A stretch of DNA of 28,799 bases from NCBI GenBank assembly GCA_002371715.1, contig DFGF01000137.1, positions 1 through 28,799 of the forward strand, in the 5' to 3' direction. The notes under the pieces were generated by a model. The model did no database searches. It had not been told where the DNA came from and saw only the letters and a program-made list of their open reading frames with translations. The position numbers and the translations under genes are program-made. Below are positions 14,414-21,716 of the stretch, in pieces. Positions within the stretch are counted from its first letter, which is position 1. The number at the start of each line of letters is the position of its first letter. Source of the stretch: Prevotella sp. UBA3757. GTDB taxonomy: Bacteria > Bacteroidota > Bacteroidia > Bacteroidales > Bacteroidaceae.

Positions 14414-15082
14414 ATGGCTAAGTTTGATAAAATAGCAGTATTGAAGAAAATCGGTGATACCGGCATGGTTCCCGTATTCTATAACAAAGACCTTGAGGTC
14501 TGCAAAAACGTGGTAAAGGCTTGCTACGAGGGCGGCGTTCGCGCGTTTGAGTTTACTAATCGTGGCGATTTTGCCCAGGAAGTGTTCGGCGAACTGGTGA
14601 AGTGGGCCGACAAGGAGTGTCCCGAACTGGCACTCGGTATCGGTAGTGTTGTCGATGCTCCCACCGCTGCACTTTACATCCAGCTGGGTGCCTGCTTCGT
14701 GGTAGGTCCGTTGTTCAACCCAGACATCGCTCCCGTCTGCAACCGTCGTCTTGTTCCCTACTGCCCGGGCTGCATGACCGTGTCAGAGATTGGCAAGGCT
14801 CAGGAGCTGGGTTGCGACCTGACGAAGGTGTTCCCCGGCGATGTGGTTGGTCCCAACATGGTGAAGGGCCTGAAGGCTCCCATGCCTTGGTCGAAGATCA
14901 TGGTGACTGGTGGCGTTGCTCCCGAGGAGGAGAACCTTCAGAAGTGGTTCAAGGCCGGTGTCTTCTGCGTTGGCATGGGCTCGAAGCTTTTCCCCAGCGA
15001 CAAGGTAAAGGCTGGCGACTGGCAGTATGTGACCGACAAGTGCAAGGAGGCGCTCGGTTATGTGGCTAAAGTTCGCGCTTAA
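14414..15082 (+). CDS. eda: KDPG / KHG aldolase
   Basis: Eda cleaves 2-keto-3-deoxy-6-phosphogluconate into pyruvate and glyceraldehyde-3-phosphate, the last step of hexuronate breakdown and of the Entner-Doudoroff pathway. The 222-residue class I aldolase has Glu46 in GVRAFEFTNR, the phosphate and substrate site PGCMTVSE at 118-125 and the Schiff-base Lys138 in LTKVFPGD, then MVTGGVAPEEENL and VGMGSKLF. The FTNRGDF form is usual in Bacteroidota. Its last 23 bases overlap the start of the histidine kinase gene in another frame, tying expression of the kinase to that of the aldolase. Confidence 0.95.
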   Translation: MAKFDKIAVLKKIGDTGMVPVFYNKDLEVCKNVVKACYEGGVRAFEFTNRGDFAQEVFGELVKWADKECPELALGIGSVVDAPTAALYIQLGACFVVGPLFNPDIAPVCNRRLVPYCPGCMTVSEIGKAQELGCDLTKVFPGDVVGPNMVKGLKAPMPWSKIMVTGGVAPEEENLQKWFKAGVFCVGMGSKLFPSDKVKAGDWQYVTDKCKEALGYVAKVRA

Positions 15083-17963
15083 GTCACTTCTTACGCTTAC
15101 TATTCTTTCTGCTTGTTCTCTCTCCGACGAAGGTCGTCGGAGGGCGGACAGGCAGAATTATCTTTCCTATTCCTTCCACTACCGCAATCTGGACTCCGTC
15201 GAGCACTACAGCCGCTGGCAAAGACCTACCATGTGGTCTAACGGCAGCGACTATGATGCCGGTGTGGCAGAGTCGCACAACAACCAGGCCTTTGTCCGCA
15301 TAGCCAAGATGGACTATCAGACGGCGGAGTACCTGTTGAAGCTAATACCTGAAGAGACTGACAACCAGATAGAAATCCTCATCAGCAATGTGCAGATGAT
15401 GCGCCTCTGCCAGCGGCGTTCCCGTAACAAGGACTTCTATGACTTCCGCGAGCGTGCCATCACTTGCATGAAGCGCATTGACGAGGAGCGCGACATACTC
15501 AGTCCGCGCCAGCAGAGCCGACTGCTCTATGCCGAGAGCGAGTTTGCCATTGTCAACTCCACCTATTATTATTATGTCGGCCTGGAGCGCCAGTCTGTCG
15601 AGGCCCTCCGTCAGATTAATCTCCATGAGCTGCAGCGCGACACGGCGCAGTATCTAAACTACCTCTATAATGTCGGAGCGGGAGGCATACTGACCGAAGG
15701 AACGCCGGCACAGATATTGGCCGAGGAGGTCGACTATCTGCACCGATGCCTGTCCATTGCGCAGCGTTATCACTATCCCTTCTTTGAAGCACAGGCCAAG
15801 GAGGCGTTGGCCGAACATGAATACAATATCCTGCTGGCAGAAGAGGCCTTACAAGTGTTCAAGGACTATGGCGATGTCTACCAGATAGCCGGTGCTTACC
15901 GTACGCTGGCTTCCTGCTACCATGCCCTGGACGACAACCAGCAGGCGTTGTACTATCTGAACAAGGCACTTGCCGACGAACGTATCAATCAGGCACCAGA
16001 CCTGGTGGCCAGTATTCGTGAACAGTTGTCGGTGGCTTATGCGGCCCTGGACGATAAGCAGCAGAGCGACTACAACCGTAAAATCTATATAGACCTGCAG
16101 GAGCAGACCCGTCAGGACCGTGAGCTGGAGGCCCGCGCAGAAACCCTTGATCGCTCGGCCCGCCAGCTCAACTGGATGATACTGGCCGTGCTGATAGCCA
16201 TTGTCATGCTGCTGTTCCTGCTATGGCTGTTCAACCGCCAGAACCAGCGCAAGCAGGCCGATCACGTTCTGGACGACCTTTTGGAACAGAAAAACGAGGA
16301 GGTGGCCGAGGCCCGCCTGCGTGTCAGCAATAATGAGCGGCGGCACCTGGAGCAGCGTGCCAAGGTGTCGCTCGTCATGAGCATTACACCGCTCATTGAC
16401 CGCATCATCTATTCTATTGGACAACTTCACAATTATACAAATTCACAATTGGACGACGCAGCTAATGGTCAAATCGTCAAATCGCCAAATAGCGAAATAG
16501 AATATATTCGCGAACTGACCGACAATATCAATCAGCAGAACGACCTGCTGACGCGTTGGATTCAGCTGCGCCAGGGTGAGCTGAGCCTGCACGTCGAGAG
16601 CTTCAAGCTGCAGGAACTGTTTGACATCATAGCGCGCAGCAAGACCAGTTTCGAGATGAAGGGTATTAGTCTGCGGGTTGAGCCGGTCGATGCAACGGTG
16701 AAAGCCGATCGCGTGCTGACGCTTTTCATGTTGAACACGCTGGCCGACAATGCCCGCAAGTTCACCGAGCGTGGCGGGACGGTCAACGTCTCTGCACAGG
16801 TGGCCGACAACTATGTCGAGGTATCCGTCAGTGATACCGGCTGCGGCATGAACGAAGAGACGCTGGCCCATATCTTCGACCATAAGCTGACGAGTAACGG
16901 ACAGCGCACGCATGGTTTCGGACTGATGAACTGCAAGGGCATCATCGAGAAATACCGCAAGATGAGCCAGTTGTTCAATGTCTGTCTGCTGTCGGCCGAG
17001 AGCGAGGAGGGCAGGGGTTCGCGCTTCTTCTTCCGCTTGCCTAAAGGTGTCGTCCGGCTGTTGGTGGTGAGCTATTGGCTGCTGGCATACGCCCTGCCGC
17101 TGTCAGCAGGTGTCATGGATGCTCAAAGCCGCACAACGGAACTGGAGACCATCCAGCATTATAACGACAGTGCCGTGTCAGCCCTGCAGCGTCATGACTG
17201 GGAACGTTACAAGTATTACAATAAGGTATATACCCGCAAATTCCGCGAAATGTCTGCCGACAATACGCTGACAGACTATTGCCGTACCATGCAGCAGTCG
17301 CAGATTAACAAGCGCATAGCCGTGATTCTGCTGATTGTCCTGTTGCTGCTGATAGCGCCAGCTTACTATATGCTGTATTACCGCCACCGGCTCAACGAGC
17401 GTTATCATCGTGAGCGCATGCAGCTGGATAATATCGAGATGGCTGCCGACGAGCTGCGCCGCTATCAGTTGGAAGCCGCCAAACTGCATGTGGTCAACAA
17501 TGTGCTTGACAACTGTCTCTCGGCACTGAAGCATGAGACCATGTATTATCCTGATCGCATCCGCCAGCTGGTAGACAATGGTGACCTGGGTGCTTTGGGC
17601 GAGGTGACGCGCTACTATCGCCAGCTGTACGGCATCCTGAGTGAACAAGCCCTTCGGCAGGTCGAACAGGTGCGCCTGCGCGTGCAGCCGATGGAACTTT
17701 ATGGTCATCAGGTGCTGGGCAACGAAAACCTGCTGCACTATATGTTTGAAATCATCAAGCCTGAGGCGGTGACGGTGCAGAATAAGGATGCTCAGTATGT
17801 GGTCTATACGATGACGGCCTCTTTCCGGTCAGACATCGACCGGCTGATGTGTCGCCAGATTGTGCGCGACCATGGTGAACTGACGCATCGTCGCGGATGC
17901 GGCATTACGATAGAAGAACATAAGATAACAGTCATATTACCCCGATACAATGGAAAAATTTAA
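15060..17963 (+). CDS. Large lipoprotein-type sensor histidine kinase (DUF5112-HATPase-DUF5113)
   Basis: The 967 residues start with a lipoprotein-like signal (TLTILSAC, Cys19) and a helical TPR-like sensor (about 35-350, DUF5112 type). A membrane helix (370-392), a coiled coil (395-435) and a DHp-like region follow, then a HATPase domain with the N box N559/N564 (LNTLADNARKFT), G1 D592-TGCGM and G2 GFGLMN at 619-624. After the ATPase come two more membrane helices (664-685, 752-774) and a DUF5113 region containing LKHETMYYP (His825). No histidine is evident in the expected DHp helix (SLVMSITPLIDRII), so His825 is a candidate phosphoacceptor downstream of the ATPase; that is inference. Residues 456-480 are a repeat-encoded insert. 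The start overlaps eda by 23 bases; the end overlaps the regulator gene by 14. Confidence 0.88.
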   Translation: MWLKFALKSLLTLTILSACSLSDEGRRRADRQNYLSYSFHYRNLDSVEHYSRWQRPTMWSNGSDYDAGVAESHNNQAFVRIAKMDYQTAEYLLKLIPEETDNQIEILISNVQMMRLCQRRSRNKDFYDFRERAITCMKRIDEERDILSPRQQSRLLYAESEFAIVNSTYYYYVGLERQSVEALRQINLHELQRDTAQYLNYLYNVGAGGILTEGTPAQILAEEVDYLHRCLSIAQRYHYPFFEAQAKEALAEHEYNILLAEEALQVFKDYGDVYQIAGAYRTLASCYHALDDNQQALYYLNKALADERINQAPDLVASIREQLSVAYAALDDKQQSDYNRKIYIDLQEQTRQDRELEARAETLDRSARQLNWMILAVLIAIVMLLFLLWLFNRQNQRKQADHVLDDLLEQKNEEVAEARLRVSNNERRHLEQRAKVSLVMSITPLIDRIIYSIGQLHNYTNSQLDDAANGQIVKSPNSEIEYIRELTDNINQQNDLLTRWIQLRQGELSLHVESFKLQELFDIIARSKTSFEMKGISLRVEPVDATVKADRVLTLFMLNTLADNARKFTERGGTVNVSAQVADNYVEVSVSDTGCGMNEETLAHIFDHKLTSNGQRTHGFGLMNCKGIIEKYRKMSQLFNVCLLSAESEEGRGSRFFFRLPKGVVRLLVVSYWLLAYALPLSAGVMDAQSRTTELETIQHYNDSAVSALQRHDWERYKYYNKVYTRKFREMSADNTLTDYCRTMQQSQINKRIAVILLIVLLLLIAPAYYMLYYRHRLNERYHRERMQLDNIEMAADELRRYQLEAAKLHVVNNVLDNCLSALKHETMYYPDRIRQLVDNGDLGALGEVTRYYRQLYGILSEQALRQVEQVRLRVQPMELYGHQVLGNENLLHYMFEIIKPEAVTVQNKDAQYVVYTMTASFRSDIDRLMCRQIVRDHGELTHRRGCGITIEEHKITVILPRYNGKI
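16417..16500. repeat. 8-bp and TTCACAATT repeats, in frame inside the histidine kinase gene
   Basis: TTCACAATT occurs at 16426-16434 and 16442-16450, and an 8-bp period tract (GTCAAATC, GTCAAATC, GCCAAATA, GCGAAATA) runs from about 16467 to 16499. It encodes a loop rich in Asn, Ser and Gln (residues 456-480) between the DHp-like helix and the IEYIRELTDNIN helix. The same wording appears between genes at 14377, 20207 and 25600. Confidence 0.7.
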
Positions 17964-18666
17964 GATGATTATTGTTGAGGACGTACCCCTCGAACTGAAA
18001 GGTACGGAAGGTATCGTGCGTCACGAAATTCCTGAAGCCGAGGTTATCGGTACGGCCGACAACGAAGCCAGCTACTGGAGGCTCATCAGACAGCAGCAGC
18101 CAGACCTGGTGCTGCTCGACCTCGGACTCGGCGGTTCTACCACGGTGGGTGTCGAGATATGCCGCCAGACCAAGGAACTCTATAAGCAGGTGAAGGTGCT
18201 GATCTTCACGGGCGAGATATTGAACGAAAAACTATGGGTCGACGTGCTGGATGCTGGTGCCGACGGCATTATCCTGAAAAGTGGAGAACTGCTGACGCGT
18301 CGTGACGTGATGGCCGTGATGGAGGGTAAACAGTTGGTGTTCAACGAACCCATCCTCGAAAAGATTGTCGACCGTTTCAAGCATGCCGTCTCCTCGCAGC
18401 TGGCACGTCAGGAGGCATTTATCAATTATGAGATTGACGAGTACGATGAGCGTTTCCTTCGCCATTTGGCCTTGGGTTATACCAAGGAGCAGATTACGTC
18501 GCTCCGTGGCATGCCTTTCGGTGTGAAGAGCCTGGAGAAGCGCCAGAACGAGTTGATACGCAAGCTCTTCCCGGGTGGCGAAAGCGTCAATGCTACACGC
18601 CTGGTGGTTCGCGCCTTGGAGTTGCGCATTCTGGATATTGACAATCTGGAACCGGATGGAGAGTGA
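17950..18666 (+). CDS. Response regulator with LuxR-like output domain
   Basis: The 238 residues hold a receiver domain with acidic pocket E10/D11, phosphorylation site Asp57 (LVLLDLGLGG), Thr87 and Lys110, followed by a C-terminal helical domain (about 165-230: FLRHLALGYTKEQITSLRGM, then SLEKRQNELIRKLF). That domain resembles a LuxR-type DNA-binding helix-turn-helix. Its start overlaps the histidine kinase end by 14 bases, so it is the cognate partner. Placement after kdgK-eda suggests control of hexuronate or general carbon genes, but no target site can be named from sequence. The stop lies at the edge of a heptamer repeat tract. Confidence 0.9.
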   Translation: MEKFKMIIVEDVPLELKGTEGIVRHEIPEAEVIGTADNEASYWRLIRQQQPDLVLLDLGLGGSTTVGVEICRQTKELYKQVKVLIFTGEILNEKLWVDVLDAGADGIILKSGELLTRRDVMAVMEGKQLVFNEPILEKIVDRFKHAVSSQLARQEAFINYEIDEYDERFLRHLALGYTKEQITSLRGMPFGVKSLEKRQNELIRKLFPGGESVNATRLVVRALELRILDIDNLEPDGE

Positions 18667-18719
18667 GAGTTGACAGTTGAGAGTTGACAGTTGAGAGTTG
18701 ACAGTTGAAGATTAAGAGA
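18664..18719. repeat. Heptamer repeat between response regulator and membrane protein genes
   Basis: GAGAGTT and GACAGTT alternate about six times, then drift to GAAGATT and AAGAGAG. It starts at the response regulator stop (TGA at 18664-18666) and ends a few bases before the likely GTG start of the next gene. A TTG at 18705, the longest possible start of that gene, is itself part of the repeat. The unit is nearly the same as in pyrF (4643-4717), but there is no inverted arm here. Confidence 0.8.
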
Positions 18720-18725
18720 GAAGAC

Positions 18726-19331
18726 GTGAAACGGTATTTGCCACATATTGCCTTCCTGCTGTTGGCGGCCCAGTTGCTGCTGATGCTGACGTCGTGGCTG
18801 CTCTCGGCAGCTAACCCTACAAGCGGTGTCCGCTCCCTGTTGTCCAGCGAGGGGCTGCGCTGGTATTTGGGGCGTTTCTCTGAGGTGCTGGGCACGCCAT
18901 TGCTGCTGTGTCTGTTGCTGCTGATGATGGCTTACGGCTGTCTCAAGTGCTGTGGCATCCTTCACTACAAATCCTCCTACCGCCAGAAGCGTGCCTTGGC
19001 CATCACGCTGATACTGTTGGTGACCTACGTCGCTGCCATCGGGCTGTTAGCCCTGATTCCCCATGCCATTCTGCTGTCGGCTACAGGTTTGCTGTGGCCG
19101 TCACCGTTCTCGGCAGCAGCCCTCCCGCTGTTGGCCCTTGGCACCACATTGCTGAGTGTGGTCTATGGTTATGTGGCTGGTAACTTCCGTACGATGGCCG
19201 ATGTCTATCAGTCGCTGCTCGACGGCATACGTTGCGGCGCTCCCTTACTCCTGTTTTATGTCTTGTTGGGCCAGCTGTATTATTCCCTGCAGTTCATCTG
19301 GGCGCTCAACGCCCTTCCTAACACCCTTTAA
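18726..19331 (+). CDS. Polytopic membrane protein of unknown function
   Basis: About 201 residues with five or six hydrophobic segments (YLPHIAFLLLAAQLLLMLTSWLL near the start; others around 55-78, 90-125, 130-155 and 178-198), joined by short basic loops. A periplasmic-type segment NPTSGVRSLLSSEGLRWYLG follows the first helix. The NPTSG...LLS..G wording and the location next to truA fit a Bacteroidales family sometimes labelled AbgT-like, but I cannot confirm that. The start is uncertain: TTG at 18705 lies inside the heptamer repeat, whereas GTG at 18726 has AGAGAGAA just upstream. It precedes truA by 16 bases, so the two are cotranscribed. Confidence 0.8.
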   Translation: MKRYLPHIAFLLLAAQLLLMLTSWLLSAANPTSGVRSLLSSEGLRWYLGRFSEVLGTPLLLCLLLLMMAYGCLKCCGILHYKSSYRQKRALAITLILLVTYVAAIGLLALIPHAILLSATGLLWPSPFSAAALPLLALGTTLLSVVYGYVAGNFRTMADVYQSLLDGIRCGAPLLLFYVLLGQLYYSLQFIWALNALPNTL

Positions 19332-19347
19332 CTCCCTTATTCAGAAT

Positions 19348-20076
19348 ATGCGTTATTTTATTTGGTTCAGCTATGACGGTCAGCGTTATCACGGATGGCA
19401 GGTACAACCCAACGGGGTGACTGTTCAGAGTGAACTCGAACGGTGTCTGTCCTTGTTGTTACGCGAGACCATCACGGTGACGGGTGCCGGCCGGACGGAT
19501 GCCGGTGTGCACGCCCGCATGATGGCGGCTCATTTCGATACCGAAACCAGTTTCGACCCTCATGTGCTGGCTATGAAGCTCAACGGCCTGTTGCCTTACG
19601 ACATCAGCGTCAGCCAGGTTCATGAGGTTGCTCCCGACATGCATGCCCGCTTTTCCGCGCGCGCGCGAACCTATCGTTATTATATTCACACCTGTAAGAA
19701 TCCGTTCATACGCAGCTATTCCCAGGAAATCCATTATCGTCTCGACTTCGACCTGATGAACGAAGCTGGTCGCATCCTGATGACCTATGAGGACTTTGGC
19801 GCTTTCTGCAAGGCAGGTAGCGATGTCAAGACTACGCTCTGTCATGTTACTCATGCCCAGTGGCATCAGGTGACAGACTCGGAATGGTATTTTGAGATTA
19901 CGGCCAACCGCTTCCTGCGCAACATGGTCAGGGCGGTGGTAGGCACGCTGGTTGAGGTGGGGCGCGGCCGGATGTCGCTCGACGATTTCCGTAAGGTCAT
20001 CGAGGGCGGCCAGCGCACACAGGCTGGCGAGTCGATGCCAGCTAAAGCATTATTCTTAGAAAACGTAGAGTACTAA
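19348..20076 (+). CDS. truA: tRNA pseudouridine(38-40) synthase TruA
   Basis: TruA converts uridines 38-40 of the tRNA anticodon arm to pseudouridine. The 242-residue protein has the start MRYFIWFSYDGQRYHGWQVQ, the catalytic Asp51 in GAGRTDAGVHA and the C-terminal FLRNMVRAVVGTLVEVGRGR block. Length is normal. The open frame extends back to 19156, but that portion overlaps the membrane protein gene in another frame and is not TruA-like, so I use the ATG at 19348. It ends 14 bases before a palindromic repeat element. Confidence 0.96.
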   Translation: MRYFIWFSYDGQRYHGWQVQPNGVTVQSELERCLSLLLRETITVTGAGRTDAGVHARMMAAHFDTETSFDPHVLAMKLNGLLPYDISVSQVHEVAPDMHARFSARARTYRYYIHTCKNPFIRSYSQEIHYRLDFDLMNEAGRILMTYEDFGAFCKAGSDVKTTLCHVTHAQWHQVTDSEWYFEITANRFLRNMVRAVVGTLVEVGRGRMSLDDFRKVIEGGQRTQAGESMPAKALFLENVEY

Positions 20077-20090
20077 AATGAAAATAAAGA

Positions 20091-20205
20091 AGACTCTCCC
20101 CCGACCCCTCCCTGCGAGGGAGGGGAGTGATTACTCTCGGGCTACCACTGCTACGGCAGAACATATTACTCCCCTCCCTCGCAGGGAGGGGCCGGGGGAG
20201 AGTCT
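20091..20205. repeat. 115-bp palindromic repeat element, copy 2
   Basis: Same layout as 8712-8825: ends AGACTCTCCCCC and GGGGGAGAGTCT, inner palindromes CCCCTCCCT-GCG-AGGGAGGGG in both arms, and shared inner words GATTACTCTC and CATATTACTCCCC. Relative to copy 1 the outer stem differs at two base pairs, changed on both sides so pairing is kept. It sits between truA and the EamA gene, both on the plus strand, and may end or weaken readthrough. Confidence 0.85.
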
Positions 20206-20224
20206 GTCAAATTGTAAAATATAG

Positions 20225-21145
20225 ATGGCTTGGTTAATATTAGCTTTCCTCTCGGCAGCACTGTTAGGCTGCTATGATTCGCTGAAGAAAGAAGCATTGA
20301 AAGGCAATGCTGTCATTCCTGTGCTGTTTCTCAACACGCTGTTCTCGTCGTTGATATTCCTGCCGTTTATCGTCCTTAGTGCGTCGTCTGACGTCCTTGA
20401 CGGTACTATTTTCCATGTCGGTTCCGGCGGATGGGACATGCATAAGTATATCGTGCTGAAGGCTGTCATCGTCTTGTCGAGCTGGATACTGGGATATTTC
20501 GGTATGAAGCACCTGCCGCTGACCATCGTCGGCCCCATCAACGCCACGCGGCCCGTCATGGTGCTGGTTGGTGCCCTGCTGGTGTTCGGCGAGCGTCTGA
20601 ATGGCTGGCAGTGGATGGGTGTGCTGTTGGCCGTCCTGTCGTTTCTGATGCTGAGCAGGAGTGGCAAGAAGGAGGGTATTGACTTCAAGCACGACCACTG
20701 GATATGGATGATTGTCGGTTCGGCGACCTTAGGGGCTGTCAGCGGGCTTTATGACAAATACCTGATGGCACCTGTGGAGAGCGGCGGTGTCGGTCTGGAC
20801 CGTATGATGGTGCAGTCGTGGTACAATATCTACCAGTGCTTCATGATGCTGGCCATGCTTTACCTGTTGTGGTGGCCTCGTCATCGTGAGACGACGCCCT
20901 TTCACTGGGACTGGGCCATCATCGGTGTCAGCATCTTCCTCTCGACGGCCGATTTCATGTATTTCTACTCCCTCTCACTTCCCGACGCCATGATTTCCAT
21001 CGTGTCAATGGTACGACGGGGTTCGGTGGTGGTCAGTTTCCTGTTCGGTGCTGCCTTCTTCCACGAAAAGAATCTGAAGGCCAAAGCGTTCGATTTGGCA
21101 TTGGTGCTGTTAGGCATGATCTTCCTCTACATTGGCAGCGCGTAA
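20225..21145 (+). CDS. EamA/DMT-superfamily transporter
   Basis: The 306-residue protein has about ten hydrophobic segments in two EamA repeats, with the typical helix-end wording LTIVGPINATRPVMVLVGALLVFGERL at the end of the first repeat and GSVVVSFLFGAAFFHEKNL at the end of the second. DMT transporters export or import small metabolites; the substrate here cannot be inferred. The ATG lies 20 bases after the palindromic element, preceded by an AAATTGTAAAAT motif instead of a Shine-Dalgarno sequence. Its last 36 bases overlap the 3' end of the convergent FHA gene. Confidence 0.88.
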   Translation: MAWLILAFLSAALLGCYDSLKKEALKGNAVIPVLFLNTLFSSLIFLPFIVLSASSDVLDGTIFHVGSGGWDMHKYIVLKAVIVLSSWILGYFGMKHLPLTIVGPINATRPVMVLVGALLVFGERLNGWQWMGVLLAVLSFLMLSRSGKKEGIDFKHDHWIWMIVGSATLGAVSGLYDKYLMAPVESGGVGLDRMMVQSWYNIYQCFMMLAMLYLLWWPRHRETTPFHWDWAIIGVSIFLSTADFMYFYSLSLPDAMISIVSMVRRGSVVVSFLFGAAFFHEKNLKAKAFDLALVLLGMIFLYIGSA

Positions 21146-21664
21146 GATGATGCTCGTCGCTCCCAATGTGAAGAGTGTACCGTCCTGGATGATTCGGCGC
21201 TCACGAGGCTGTAGCTCCACGTCGCCCACGAAGGTGCCCGTATTGCTGTTGTTGTCCATCAGCGTATAGCGCAAAAGTCCCCGCTTGTCGCGGCTGACGT
21301 TGATGGTGCAGTGGTTCAGGTCCACGCTGGGGTCTACCGTCTCAAAGGCGGTATTGATGGGATTACCTTTTTGATAGCGGCCAATAACGTTGTTGCCCAT
21401 CTGCAGTGGTAATATCTGCTTGTAGTGGAATACATTCTCTATCACGACGATAGAGCCATATTCCGAGGCATCTGCTGGGTTGCTGCTGTCGTTCAGTGAT
21501 TTGTTCTCGTCTTTCTGGGTGTTGCGCAGTTTTGAAACGCCGATACGGATACCGAACTCCCGTCCGCACTGGTCACACTTGAACACGAGTGACTGTCCGG
21601 CCTCGTACTTCGTTTCATCGAAAATGATGTAGTTGTCGCATTTGGGACATCTGACGCGTTTCAT
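21110..21664 (-). CDS. Zinc-ribbon and FHA-domain protein
   Basis: The 184-residue protein has an N-terminal zinc ribbon (C6-x2-C9 ... C30-x2-C33, MJ0042-like) and a C-terminal FHA domain (about 70-180) with G95-R96, His118 and N138/N141-x-G143 in DNNSNTGTFVGD. FHA domains normally bind phosphothreonine, but the usual Ser-Arg-x-His is Asp-Leu-Asn-His here, so phosphopeptide binding may be altered or lost. No kinase is nearby. It lies 34 bases downstream of the HU/SPOR gene on the same strand and overlaps the convergent EamA gene by 36 bases. Role unknown; forkhead proteins of this kind often act in signalling or envelope assembly. Confidence 0.88.
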   Translation of the reverse strand: MKRVRCPKCDNYIIFDETKYEAGQSLVFKCDQCGREFGIRIGVSKLRNTQKDENKSLNDSSNPADASEYGSIVVIENVFHYKQILPLQMGNNVIGRYQKGNPINTAFETVDPSVDLNHCTINVSRDKRGLLRYTLMDNNSNTGTFVGDVELQPRERRIIQDGTLFTLGATSIILRAANVEEDHA

Positions 21665-21673
21665 ATTCCCACT

Positions 21674-21716
21674 AAGATTAATCTTTAATTTTTAATTTTT
21701 AATCTTTAATCTTTAA
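21674..21716. repeat. Heptamer repeat at the 3' end of the HU/SPOR gene
   Basis: Read on the minus strand, AAAGATT is repeated about five times with AAAAATT variants, ending in AATCTT, an inverted half. The first units encode the last residues (Lys-Ile-Lys-Asp) and the TAA stop of the upstream gene; the rest fills the gap to the FHA gene. It is another example of the 7-bp period seen elsewhere in the window. Confidence 0.75.

Noticed and set aside
19156..19347. 64-codon N-terminal extension of truA
   Set aside because: It overlaps the upstream membrane protein gene in another frame and does not resemble TruA; homologs start at the MRYFIWFSYDG segment.
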